64,000 nt of DNA from Hungatella sp. UBA4396 (GTDB lineage: Bacteria > Bacillota > Clostridia > Lachnospirales > Lachnospiraceae), in contig DGRE01000019.1 of assembly GCA_002389905.1 (NCBI GenBank), positions 62,001-126,000 on the forward strand, in the 5' to 3' direction. Under the pieces are notes generated by a model. It had not been told where the DNA came from. It was given only the letters and a program-made list of their open reading frames with translations, and did not search any database. Both the position numbers and the translations under genes were made by a program. Shown piece by piece: positions 42,745-51,489 of the stretch (its first letter is position 1; every line of letters begins with the position of its first letter).

Positions 42745-43968
42745 ATGGACGAGGAACAGAGGAGAAGACTCCGGGAAGACATTATGAGGGAGCTGGACGA
42801 AAGGCAGGCGGTAAGTGATAATGAGCTGTATGATATGATAGACCGGCGCCTTTTGGACCAGGGGCAGAACAGTTTTCTGCCTTTAAAGGACCAGGTCTGG
42901 CTCCGGAGCAGGCTTTTTGACTCCTTCCGGCGTTTAGGGGCTCTTCAGGAGCTGGTGGATGACAGGGACATTTCTGAGATTATGGTAAATGGGGCAGACC
43001 GCATCTTTGTGGAGAGAAAGGGACATATGGCCCGGTGGGAAAAGTCCTTTGACAGCCAGGAGCAGCTGGAGGATACCATACAGCAGATCGTCAGCAGGGT
43101 AAACCGCACGGTCAATGTGTCAAGGCCCATTGCCGATGCCAGACTGCCGGATGGCTCCAGGGTTCATGTGGTGCTTCCGCCCATTGCTTTGGACGGCCCT
43201 GCGGTGACCATAAGAAAGTTCCCGGAGCCCATTACCATGGCAGGACTTCTGACTCTTGGCTCGGTCACCAAAGAGGCGGCAGCTTTTTTGAAATCCATTG
43301 TGGAGGCAGGATATAATATTTTCATCAGCGGCGGGACTAATTCGGGGAAGAGTACTTTTCTCAATGCCCTTTCTGCTTATATTCCTCAGGATGAGAGAAT
43401 TGTGACCATAGAGGATTCCGCAGAGCTTCAGATCACCCATATTCCCAATCTGGTGCGCCTTGAAACCAGGGAAGCCAATGGAGAGGGAGAAGGGGAGATC
43501 ACCATTGGGGACTTGATCAGAGCATCCCTTCGAATGAATCCTTCTCGAATTATTGTGGGAGAGGTGAGGGGAAAGGAGGCTCTGGACATGATATCTGCCA
43601 TGAATACGGGACATGACGGAAGCCTCAGCACGGGACATGGCAACAGCCCCAGAGACATGCTGTCCAGGCTGGAAACCATGGTGCTGATGGGAGCGGATAT
43701 TCCTCTTGCAGCAGTCAGAAGCCAGATCGGGGCGGCCATTAATATTCTGATACATCTGGGGCGCTTGCGGGATAAGAGCAGGAGAATTTTGTCCATTGCG
43801 GAGGTGGCTGGCTATGAAAACGGAGAAATCAGGCTCAATACCCTATTCCGGTTTGAAGAAGACGAAGAAAACCGGGAAGGAACAAAAGGGGTGCAGGGGA
43901 GCCTTAAAAAGGTGGGAAGCCTTCAAAACACCGAAAAGCTTAAAGCAGCAGGCATTACAATACGATAA
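42745..43968 (+). CDS. tadA: Tad pilus secretion ATPase TadA/CpaF
   Basis: The 407-residue ATPase powers pilin assembly. It has an N-terminal helical domain, then the type II/IV secretion ATPase core: Walker A GGTNSGKS at 196-203, the Asp box, Walker B (RIIVGEVRGKEAL) and the His box GHDGSLSTGHGNS. ATG 42745 follows GGAGG and fits the usual TadA start. Its last 155 bases overlap tadB in another frame. Confidence 0.95.
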   Translation: MDEEQRRRLREDIMRELDERQAVSDNELYDMIDRRLLDQGQNSFLPLKDQVWLRSRLFDSFRRLGALQELVDDRDISEIMVNGADRIFVERKGHMARWEKSFDSQEQLEDTIQQIVSRVNRTVNVSRPIADARLPDGSRVHVVLPPIALDGPAVTIRKFPEPITMAGLLTLGSVTKEAAAFLKSIVEAGYNIFISGGTNSGKSTFLNALSAYIPQDERIVTIEDSAELQITHIPNLVRLETREANGEGEGEITIGDLIRASLRMNPSRIIVGEVRGKEALDMISAMNTGHDGSLSTGHGNSPRDMLSRLETMVLMGADIPLAAVRSQIGAAINILIHLGRLRDKSRRILSIAEVAGYENGEIRLNTLFRFEEDEENREGTKGVQGSLKKVGSLQNTEKLKAAGITIR

Positions 43969-44692
43969 ATACATTCTGACACCGGCTCAATGGTGTTTGT
44001 ACGGACTTCAGGGCGTGGCAGCAGGCGGGCTGTTCGCTTATGTCTTCTACCGCAGCATCGCAGCATTTCTCATATTTCTTCCATTTGGAATTATTTTTCC
44101 CATAATAAAAAGAAGAGAATTAAAAGAAAAAAGACTTCAAAAGCTGAATCTGGAATTTAAAGAAGGGATTTTACTTCTGTCCTCCTTTTTAAGTGCCGGT
44201 TATTCGGTGGAAAATGCATTTTCCTCCTCTGTCAGAGAATTGAAGCTGCTGTATGGAGAGGAAGGGCTGATTTCCATGGAGTTTGGCCATATTGCAGGCC
44301 AGATTCGGATGAACCGCTCTGTAGAACAGGCCCTTTTGGAATTTGCCGGACGAAGCGGCCTTGACGATGTGAAAAACTTTGCGGAAGTGTTTGCGGCGGC
44401 AAAGCGAAGCGGAGGGGAGTTGGTTTCCATCATCAGCCGGACAGCTTCTGTAATCCGGGATAAGGTTCAGGTGAGGCAGGAAATTTTAACTATGACGGCA
44501 TCTAAGCAGTTTGAACAGAAGATCATGAATGCGATCCCCTTTTTCATCGTCCTTTACATTGATATGACGTCACCGGGCTTTTTTGATCTGATGTATGGAA
44601 CAGGTGTGGGAAGAATTCTCATGACAGCTTGTATGGCAGCTTACATAGCCGCATTTGTTATTGCCAGAAGAATTATGCAGATTGAGATATAG
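43814..44692 (+). CDS. tadB: Tad pilus inner-membrane protein TadB
   Basis: The 292-residue protein belongs to the type II secretion F (GspF) family, with hydrophobic segments near residues 60-90 and in the last 60 residues. The conserved inner part has LLSSFLSAGYSVENAF and the SGGELVSIISRTASVIRDK segment. ATG 43814 lies 9 bases after GGAGGT inside the tadA gene, giving a 155-base overlap; the first 45 residues of the product are basic, unusual and use another frame of tadA. No other standard start was found between them and the first helix. Confidence 0.85.
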   Translation: MKTEKSGSIPYSGLKKTKKTGKEQKGCRGALKRWEAFKTPKSLKQQALQYDKYILTPAQWCLYGLQGVAAGGLFAYVFYRSIAAFLIFLPFGIIFPIIKRRELKEKRLQKLNLEFKEGILLLSSFLSAGYSVENAFSSSVRELKLLYGEEGLISMEFGHIAGQIRMNRSVEQALLEFAGRSGLDDVKNFAEVFAAAKRSGGELVSIISRTASVIRDKVQVRQEILTMTASKQFEQKIMNAIPFFIVLYIDMTSPGFFDLMYGTGVGRILMTACMAAYIAAFVIARRIMQIEI

Positions 44693-44700
44693 GAGGGAGC

Positions 44701-45966
44701 ATGAAGGAAAAGGGAAGGAGCAGGTTTCAATTGCCGAAGCTGCCTGTCACAAAAACCCAGGCAGCCTGCGCGGCAGGAGGAGTGATTTTGTACGCTGTCA
44801 TGAGCGTTATCAATGGAGGAAGCCAGGATTTATCCCGGGAGGGGCTTAAAAGGGCCGGACCGGGAAATGGGGAGACTTCTTATGAGCTTTCCGTATCAGG
44901 TTTTCATCAGAAGGAGGGGACCGGTAAAATAACCGTTGACCTGCCTGTAAGGGAAAGGAGGTATAAGGAGCAGGAGGCCAAGGAACTGCTTAAGAAGCTG
45001 GGAGAGGAACTTAAGGTGCAGATTCTGGGGGAAAATGAGTCCTTGGAAGAGGTGAGAACTAATTTAAATTTAAAAACAGACCTTTCCGGGTATGGGTTTA
45101 AAATCAGTTGGGAATCGGAAAATCCTGAGTTAATTGACTCTTTTGGAACCGTACACAATGAAGAGGTTTCTGAAGAGGGAGAGCCTGTCTGGTTAAGCGC
45201 TTGGCTGACAGATGGAATCCATGAGCGCAGATATGAATATAAGGTCGTTGTTTATCCGCCTGTGCTCACTCCGGAAGAACAATTGGCAGCAGCATTTAAA
45301 AAGTGGGCGGATCAGGCGGATATGAAGCAGCAGACAGAGGACAAGCTTTTGCTTCCGACAGTTTATGATGGTCAGACACTGACCTACAGCCTGGTAAAAG
45401 ATGAGGATTACCGGTTTCTTCCTGTCCTTGGAGTTTTGCTTGCAGCTCTTCTTCATGCCAAGAAAGAAATGGACAAGCAAAAGCAGGCCAGGGAGAGGGA
45501 GCAGCAGCTTCTTTTTGATTACTCTGAGGTGGTTTCTAAGCTTGTGGTCTATGTGGGGGCAGGACTTACGGTGAGAGGGGCCCTGGAACGGATGGCAGCA
45601 GGCTATGAAGAATCCTTAACCTTGGGAAAGGGGAGAGTGCGTCCTGCCTATGAGGAAGTGGTAAAGACGGTGAGGCAGCTGGGAAGCGGACAGGGGGAGG
45701 GGAAGGCTTATGGGGAGTTTGGACGAAGGTGCGGGCTCCAGTCTTATTTGAAGCTTTCCGCCCTCCTGGAGCAGGGCCAGAAAAATGGAAGCCGCCAGCT
45801 TCGTCCTGCTTTGGAGCTTGAGCTTGTTTCCGCCTTTGAACAGAGGAAGAACCTGGCTAAGAAGCTGGGAGAGGAGGCGGGAACAAAATTGCTGCTTCCC
45901 CTGCTTTTGATGCTGGGAGTGGTTATGGTTATGATCGTGGTTCCTGCATTTCTGGCATTTTACTAG
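44701..45966 (+). CDS. tadC: TadC-like protein with N-terminal Ig-like extracytoplasmic domain
   Basis: The 421-residue protein ends with a GspF/TadC-like half: VSKLVVYVGAGLTVRGALERM, then a C-terminal helix LLLPLLLMLGVVMVMIVVP. Instead of the usual first membrane half it has one N-terminal helix near residues 20-37 and about 190 residues outside the membrane. Within these, GFKISWESENPELIDSFGTV and the following strands resemble the atrophied bacterial Ig domain (aBig_2). A second helix at about 240-255 (FLPVLGVLLAALLHA) leads back into the cytoplasm. The role, to assemble the pilus, is inferred from position. Confidence 0.82.
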   Translation: MKEKGRSRFQLPKLPVTKTQAACAAGGVILYAVMSVINGGSQDLSREGLKRAGPGNGETSYELSVSGFHQKEGTGKITVDLPVRERRYKEQEAKELLKKLGEELKVQILGENESLEEVRTNLNLKTDLSGYGFKISWESENPELIDSFGTVHNEEVSEEGEPVWLSAWLTDGIHERRYEYKVVVYPPVLTPEEQLAAAFKKWADQADMKQQTEDKLLLPTVYDGQTLTYSLVKDEDYRFLPVLGVLLAALLHAKKEMDKQKQAREREQQLLFDYSEVVSKLVVYVGAGLTVRGALERMAAGYEESLTLGKGRVRPAYEEVVKTVRQLGSGQGEGKAYGEFGRRCGLQSYLKLSALLEQGQKNGSRQLRPALELELVSAFEQRKNLAKKLGEEAGTKLLLPLLLMLGVVMVMIVVPAFLAFY

Positions 45967-45981
45967 GAAGGAGGTGATGAG

Positions 45982-46167
45982 ATGGGAGAATTACTGAAAA
46001 AAGAAGTAATGGCTTTTCTAAAGGAAGAAGACGGCGTAGGCGTTATTGAGATTGTGCTTATTTTAGTGGTTTTAATCGGACTTGTGATTATTTTTAAGAA
46101 ACAGATAACAACTCTTCTTGATAACATTTTTAAGGAGATCAACAGCCAGTCCAAAGAGGTGTATTGA
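45982..46167 (+). CDS. Flp-like pilin (Flp1-like)
   Basis: The 61-residue prepilin has a cytoplasmic charged leader, a type III processing site (EEDG before VGVIE), the key Glu five residues after the cut, and one hydrophobic helix of about 20 residues. A Lys/Asp-containing C-terminal tail follows. It resembles the clostridial Flp1-like family in sequence and size. It would form the pilus fibre after cleavage by one of the two A24 peptidases. The ribosome site AAGGAGGTGATGAG precedes ATG 45982 and the stop overlaps the next start (TGATG). Confidence 0.88.
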   Translation: MGELLKKEVMAFLKEEDGVGVIEIVLILVVLIGLVIIFKKQITTLLDNIFKEINSQSKEVY

Positions 46168-48050
46168 TGAAACGAAGCGGTCAGATAACAGTGTTTTTCA
46201 GTCTGGTGCTTATGTGTATATTCAGCCTTATGTGCGGACTTTTAGAGTCCGCACGGACCGCAGGCTCCAGATATTATTTAAAAATGGCTGCAGATTCAGC
46301 CATGGACTCCTTGTTCAGCCAATACCACAAGGAGGTCTGGAACCAGTACCGCCTTTTTCTTCTGGAGGGAAAAGATGAGGCTGAGCTTGAGGAGGCCTGG
46401 AAAGATTTTATGGAGCCTTATATGGAAAGTTCCGGCTGGTATTCCATGGAAATAGAACATGCAGAGGCCCTGCAGGTTTACCGCATGACGGATCAGGGAG
46501 GGAAGTATTTAAAACAGGATATTCTGGATTATATGAAATATGGGATATTTGAAAACCTCACCGATGAAACGGGGGCAGAAAATCTGCTGACCCAGCTAAA
46601 GGAAGCTGGGACCATAAAGCATTTATCAGGAGCCTATAGCGGACATACAAAGGAGGCTGTCCGTCTGGAACGGGCATTTCAGGATATCAGCGATTCTTTG
46701 AGAAAGCAGAAAGAATTATGGCAGGCTGCCGGCTCTGAGTTGGGCAGTTATGACGGGCCGGGCTTTCGGAGAAAGGCAGCAGAGCTTGAACAGGAAATGA
46801 AACGGATGCCTCCTCTTGTGAGAGCCTATGGAAAAATAGCGGATCAGTTGAAAGAAAAGTGGAAGGAGTCAGAAGCCGCCATGTCCCAGGCCCGGGAAGA
46901 GCTGAGCCAGGAGGTCCGTGACACGCTCCGGGAGGAAACTGCCTGTTACGAGTCTTATATCAATGAAGACGGCGAAAGGAGAAGGGAGATTGAAGCCCTT
47001 CCGGAGAAAATGACTCAGATCAAGGAGATCATAGAAAGGGCAAAGGAGCGTTCCGTTGAAGTAGAAGAAATCATTTCAGAATGGGACGATGACGAAGAGG
47101 ATGAAGGCCCCGATGAAGATGAATTGTGGGGGTCAGTAGAAGAAATATGGCAGAAAATCCCCATTCCTGTACTGCCCTACTCCAATGGAGTCAAAGATCC
47201 GGAAAAGCAGAAGATCTTAGAACAAGTGGAAGGCTTTGTCCAAAGCGGTCTTATGAAGCTGGTTCTTCCGGAAGGGACTGAGATATCCAAGGGAATCCTG
47301 GACTTCACGGACTTTCCATCTGCCTCACGGCAAGGAGGACAGGCGGAAACAGGCGGCCTGGTGGAGCGGATTTTGTTCCAGGAATACTGCGGCAGCTTTC
47401 TTACTGATTTTCTTTCCGAAGAGGATAAGGCTGTACAGTATGAGCTGGAATATCTGATCGCAGGGAAAAATACGGATGAGGAAAACTTAAAAAAGGCGGT
47501 GGGAGACATTCTGATGATAAGAGAAGGCATGAATCTGATCCATATTCTGTCAGACAGGCAGAAACGGGACGAAGCCAAGGCTCTTGCAAATGTGATCACC
47601 GGTTCCGCCGGTCTGCTACCCCTTGCAGGAGTTGTGGCATTTTTCATCATGAGTGTCTGGGCATTGGGAGAAGCGGTAATAGATGTAAAAATGCTGTTGG
47701 AGGGAAAAAAGGCGGCCTTTATAAAGACAAAGGAGACCTGGAATCTATCCCTGACCGGACTTTTGGAGCTGGGAAGCACAGGGTCGTGCCCGGAAGGCGG
47801 CGGAGATGAGAAGGGAATGGGTTATGAAGGTTATTTAAAACTCCTCCTATTTATAGGAAATGAGGAAATTAACCGATACCGGCTAATGGATGTAATCCAG
47901 ATGAATATTTGCCGGAAACAGCAGGATTTTCGTATGGCTCATTGCGTCTATCAGGCAGAAATCAAGGGAACAGCCAATGCAAGACATATGTTTTTTGGAG
48001 GAAGAAATCCCTATTACCGGATGGGGGTCCGGACGGAAAAGGCATATTAG
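46167..48050 (+). CDS. DUF5702-family TadG-like surface protein
   Basis: The 627-residue protein begins with a membrane helix in the TadG-like style (SGQITVFFSLVLMCIFSLMCGLLE). A long extracytoplasmic coiled part follows, rich in Glu/Lys, including an acidic stretch EWDDDEEDEGPDEDE near residue 310. A second hydrophobic segment is near residue 490-520. It matches the DUF5702 proteins often found in Lachnospiraceae Tad loci; role in the pilus or cell surface is not known. Translation starts at ATG 46167, overlapping the pilin stop. Confidence 0.8.
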   Translation: MKRSGQITVFFSLVLMCIFSLMCGLLESARTAGSRYYLKMAADSAMDSLFSQYHKEVWNQYRLFLLEGKDEAELEEAWKDFMEPYMESSGWYSMEIEHAEALQVYRMTDQGGKYLKQDILDYMKYGIFENLTDETGAENLLTQLKEAGTIKHLSGAYSGHTKEAVRLERAFQDISDSLRKQKELWQAAGSELGSYDGPGFRRKAAELEQEMKRMPPLVRAYGKIADQLKEKWKESEAAMSQAREELSQEVRDTLREETACYESYINEDGERRREIEALPEKMTQIKEIIERAKERSVEVEEIISEWDDDEEDEGPDEDELWGSVEEIWQKIPIPVLPYSNGVKDPEKQKILEQVEGFVQSGLMKLVLPEGTEISKGILDFTDFPSASRQGGQAETGGLVERILFQEYCGSFLTDFLSEEDKAVQYELEYLIAGKNTDEENLKKAVGDILMIREGMNLIHILSDRQKRDEAKALANVITGSAGLLPLAGVVAFFIMSVWALGEAVIDVKMLLEGKKAAFIKTKETWNLSLTGLLELGSTGSCPEGGGDEKGMGYEGYLKLLLFIGNEEINRYRLMDVIQMNICRKQQDFRMAHCVYQAEIKGTANARHMFFGGRNPYYRMGVRTEKAY

Positions 48051-48062
48051 GGAAGGAGGCGG

Positions 48063-48989
48063 ATGATGATGCCCTTTTTCAAGGAGCTTTCAGGAAAAAA
48101 ATATAAAAAACATGTTACTCTCCAGGTACAAATCCCTCTTGTGAAATACGGGCTTTTTGTAAAGAGGGCATTATCATCCGCCTCCGGCTTCTCAAAAAAA
48201 GGAAGCCTGACCATAGAAGCGGCTATAGTATTGCCTCTTTTTCTGTTTTTCATGGTGATTTTGATGATCCCCATGGAGCTGATGAACCAGGAACGAAAGG
48301 CTCAGACGGCTCTGGAAAGGGTGGGAGAAGAGGTGAGCCAGTATGCCTATGTCTTAGAACAGCTTAAACTGGAAGAAAAGCTGGCGGAATCCGGGCTGGA
48401 GGGGATCCCGGAAGAGTTTTTAAAGGGGCTGACAGAACAGGGTATTTTAATTTATGTGAAAAAACGAGTGGAGAAAGATCTGGACTTTAAAAGGCTGGAA
48501 TCCGTTTCCTTTTTCCATTCCTCTGTTTTAAGGGATGGGGAAACCATAGACCTGGTCATGAACTACCGGATAAAGCTTCCTTTTTCCACCTTTGGCTTAG
48601 ACAGTGTCCCCATGACAGCCAGAAGCTGCCGCAGAGCCTGGACCGGCCGGGAAGGGGTCAAGGAGGGCGCTGTTACAGAGGATGAGCTGGTGTATGTGGG
48701 AAGGAGCAGCACCAGATATCACAGGGACAGAACCTGTCATTATCTGTACAATGATTTGAAAAAAATTTCTTTTCAGGAAGCAGAGAGCGTGCGCAACTCT
48801 TCCGGCAGAAAGTACCTGCCCTGCAGCCGGTGCGGCAAATTTGCCCAGGAGAATGGGAGCGTTTATATTATGCCTGGAGGAGAACGGTATCACAGTGATG
48901 CCCACTGCTCATCCATTGCCGCATATGCAGAAGCAGTACCTCTGTCTGAGGTCCGTCATCTGGGCGGGTGCTCATACTGCTCACAATGA
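48063..48989 (+). CDS. TadE-like pseudopilin with two C-terminal Cys/His motifs
   Basis: The 309-residue protein has a cytoplasmic basic start and a type IV-like cleavage and helix region (KKGSLTIEAAIVLPLFLFF, Glu at +5). A coiled middle follows, and near residues 215-308 a duplicated unit: Y-H-x(4)-C, a helix, then C-x2-C. The copies are YHRDRTCHYL with CSRCG, and YHSDAHCSSI with CSYC. Each could bind one metal ion. The tail is outside the membrane, which is unusual for TadE. Start could also be 48066 or 48069. Confidence 0.82.
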   Translation: MMMPFFKELSGKKYKKHVTLQVQIPLVKYGLFVKRALSSASGFSKKGSLTIEAAIVLPLFLFFMVILMIPMELMNQERKAQTALERVGEEVSQYAYVLEQLKLEEKLAESGLEGIPEEFLKGLTEQGILIYVKKRVEKDLDFKRLESVSFFHSSVLRDGETIDLVMNYRIKLPFSTFGLDSVPMTARSCRRAWTGREGVKEGAVTEDELVYVGRSSTRYHRDRTCHYLYNDLKKISFQEAESVRNSSGRKYLPCSRCGKFAQENGSVYIMPGGERYHSDAHCSSIAAYAEAVPLSEVRHLGGCSYCSQ

Positions 48990-49045
48990 GGTGAATTTGC
49001 CCGAAAGGCAAAGAGAGGTCCCCCTGAGGGGAAGGAGGTGTATTT

Positions 49046-49480
49046 GTGCTTGAAAGTATAAATAGAATTGTATTCGGTGTTTTCTTACTGCTGACAGCCT
49101 GGCAGGATGGGAGAGAGAAGCATATAAGCGTATGGCTTTTGGCAGCAGGCGGGCTGGCTGGTATTTTCCTGTCTTTCCTGCGGGCGGACTTTGGAACAGA
49201 ACGGCTGTTAAGCAGTCTGACAGGAGTCGGGCTGCTGATACTCAGCCGCCTGACCGATGAAGCCATCGGCTCTGGTGACGGCTGGTTTTTTATAGTGAGC
49301 GGACTCTACCTATCTCCGGTTTTAAACCTTAAGCTGTTAATTTACGGAACCTTTCTAAGCGGGCTTGCTTGTGGAGGGATTTACCTTTGCAGCCGGTTAA
49401 AGGGGAATGATGTGAGAAGGAAGCCGGTGGCATTCCTGCCCTTTCTCGTTCCGGTGTGGATTGGGCTGGTGATCCTATGA
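49046..49480 (+). CDS. Prepilin peptidase, A24 family, short second copy
   Basis: A 144-residue membrane protein with about five helices. Both catalytic Asp motifs are present: TAWQDGREKHIS and AIGSGDGWFF. It is shorter than the first peptidase in the operon and lacks the cytoplasmic methylase-like part of full PilD enzymes, which is normal for Tad types. Two peptidases may separate processing of the pilin from processing of the TadE-like proteins; inferred. GTG 49046 follows GGAAGGAGGTG. Confidence 0.82.
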   Translation: MLESINRIVFGVFLLLTAWQDGREKHISVWLLAAGGLAGIFLSFLRADFGTERLLSSLTGVGLLILSRLTDEAIGSGDGWFFIVSGLYLSPVLNLKLLIYGTFLSGLACGGIYLCSRLKGNDVRRKPVAFLPFLVPVWIGLVIL

Positions 49481-49866
49481 AAGGGAGTCTGCGCGGAAGC
49501 TATACCATAGAAGCTTCCTTTGTCATGGCACTGGTCCTGTGGGCTCTGCTGTTTTCTGTTCAGTCGGCATACCGCCTACGGGATGAGGTGGTGGGAGCCA
49601 TGGCCCTGACAGAGTCTGCGGAGCGGCTTTCTCATAATGAGACAGAACTGCCGTCTGAGGCATCCTTGTGGGCCTCCAATAGAGCCGGAACACCTTTTTC
49701 CTGGAAACAGTACGAATTTCAGGTTCGCTTGTCTGGAAACTCCATCACAGGGAAAAAGGTGAAGGCAGCCGGAAAGGGAGGGCAGTGGAGTCTGGAACTG
49801 GAACGGGAGGTGTTTGACCCTGAAAACTTTTTACGGATGCTGACCTTGGTTCATCAGGAGGAATGA
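49477..49866 (+). CDS. TadE-like pseudopilin (short)
   Basis: A 129-residue pseudopilin. The processing site LRG before SYTIEASFVMALVLW has Glu at +5, followed by a single hydrophobic helix and an extracytoplasmic domain of about 90 residues with no known motif. The start ATG 49477 overlaps the stop of the preceding peptidase (ATGA), so the two are coupled, and the protein may be its main substrate. Confidence 0.82.
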   Translation: MKGSLRGSYTIEASFVMALVLWALLFSVQSAYRLRDEVVGAMALTESAERLSHNETELPSEASLWASNRAGTPFSWKQYEFQVRLSGNSITGKKVKAAGKGGQWSLELEREVFDPENFLRMLTLVHQEE

Positions 49867-49867
49867 G

Positions 49868-51208
49868 ATGAAGATTACATACAGACGGGAAATGAAACAT
49901 AATTATTTGATCATTGAACCGGAAAACACAGGATATGACGGCTACGAAATCTATATGATGGAGGAAAACCGGATAGAGGGACTGCTGGGATTCCAGATGA
50001 AACAGATAGATGGACGAAGATATTATTACTATGAAATCACCTCAAAGCAGCCTTTGAACCGGGTTTTGGAATATCACAGTCTGGGGGAGGAGGAGTTAAA
50101 AAAGCTAATCAACAAAACAGCCCAGATCCTGGAACGGATGGAGGCATACCTGCTTCAGGAAAAGCAGATTCTTCTGGAACCGGAATACATTTATGTAAAC
50201 CCTGAGACTTTTGAAATTTACCTCTGCCTTGTACCGGGAAGACAGGGCGGATTTCCCAAGGAAATGAGCGGGTTATTGAGATACCTTCTGGGAAAGGTGA
50301 ACCACCAGGATAAGGAGTGTGTGGTAATGGCTTACGGCCTGTACCAGGAAAGCCTTAAGGAGAATTACGGAATAAGAGATCTGATGGAAATTGTGGGAAG
50401 GAATGGGGTGAAGGAAGAAAATCAGGAAGGAGAGGAAGGGTCATTTTCTGATAGCGGGAAAGCCGGGGAAACGCCTAATCTGCTGGCGTCTTATTTTTCA
50501 GCGGAAGAAGCGGAGGGGGAAGATCATTCCCTCCATGAAAATAAGAAGGAAAGTCTCTGGGGACCGGGGATGGCGGCTGTAGCAGCCTTGACCGCTGCAG
50601 CCGGAATAGCAGCAGTTCTATGGCTGATTTTTGGCATGGGAGGAATCCTGAGGTTTTGGTATGGAAGCGCTGGAGCAGGTGTTCTTACCGCCCTTGTAAT
50701 TTTATTTAAGGCCCGCAAAGAGCCCGGAATCTTTAAGGAAGAGAATTCCGGAAAAAAGGAACCCAGCCGCCGTCCGGAAAGAGAAGACTATGACTGGAGA
50801 ATGACCTTTGAGGAAGAGAGTAAAGAAAAAGAAAAGGAAAAGGAACCAAAGCCGGAAGAGGTAAGAAGGGAGACCACACTGCAGACGGTTCTTCTGACAG
50901 ACAGGACAGAGGATGAAACAATCAGATATTTACGTGCAACCACCCCTGATATGGAGGATATAGGAATCACTTATATTCCTTATCTGATCGGAAAACAGGA
51001 AGGGCTGGTGGATTATGTCTTAAGCAGTGAGACCATCAGCCGGATTCATGCCAGAATTGACCGGGAGGGAGAAGAATACCGGATCAGCGATTTAAATTCC
51101 ACCAATGGAACCTGCGTCAATGGGCGGTTACTGGAGACCAATGAGACTGTGGCTTTAAAAAAGGGAGACGAAGTTCTTATTGCCGATTTTGCATTCATAT
51201 TTACATAA
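49868..51208 (+). CDS. DUF6382-FHA domain membrane protein
   Basis: The 446-residue protein has an N-terminal DUF6382-like region (about 1-170), an acidic linker and two close hydrophobic helices at about 235-255 and 262-278. An acidic/basic repeat-rich linker (EEESKEKEKEKEPKPEE) leads to a C-terminal FHA domain (about 365-446) with the phospho-threonine pocket residues in SRIHARI and DLNSTNGTCVNG. FHA domains bind phosphothreonine, so it may link the Tad machine to a Ser/Thr kinase. It closes the operon. Confidence 0.88.
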   Translation: MKITYRREMKHNYLIIEPENTGYDGYEIYMMEENRIEGLLGFQMKQIDGRRYYYYEITSKQPLNRVLEYHSLGEEELKKLINKTAQILERMEAYLLQEKQILLEPEYIYVNPETFEIYLCLVPGRQGGFPKEMSGLLRYLLGKVNHQDKECVVMAYGLYQESLKENYGIRDLMEIVGRNGVKEENQEGEEGSFSDSGKAGETPNLLASYFSAEEAEGEDHSLHENKKESLWGPGMAAVAALTAAAGIAAVLWLIFGMGGILRFWYGSAGAGVLTALVILFKARKEPGIFKEENSGKKEPSRRPEREDYDWRMTFEEESKEKEKEKEPKPEEVRRETTLQTVLLTDRTEDETIRYLRATTPDMEDIGITYIPYLIGKQEGLVDYVLSSETISRIHARIDREGEEYRISDLNSTNGTCVNGRLLETNETVALKKGDEVLIADFAFIFT

Positions 51209-51489
51209 GAAGGTGTTTTGCAGATATTCTGATCTGCTTTAGGTATTTAGAAGATGTGCCGGTGAGGAAGAATGTGTAAGATTATAATTGCATGGAGAAG
51301 CAAATATTGTTATAATTTACTCAGGAAACCTCCATTTGATGAAGGCATTCAGCTTGATAAAGAACTGAGCCTTTGGTGTTCAGAATCTCTGCAAGGCATA
51401 TCAACTGTTCTATGTAAAAACAGGAAGGCTATGAGCATAGTCCCTATAGTGACAGATAAAAGAAAAAATGTGCCTGGGAGAAGAATGTG
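51209..51489. other. Intergenic stretch with imperfect 22-bp direct repeats
   Basis: The sequence ATGTGCC-GGTGAGG-AAGAATGTG at 51254-51276 recurs as ATGTGCC-TGGGAG-AAGAATGTG at 51468-51489, flanking about 190 bases. The second copy contains the ribosome site and start of the next gene. The space between holds only a short open frame (51272-51490) without a ribosome site. The repeats could mark a past insertion or duplication. Confidence 0.45.
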
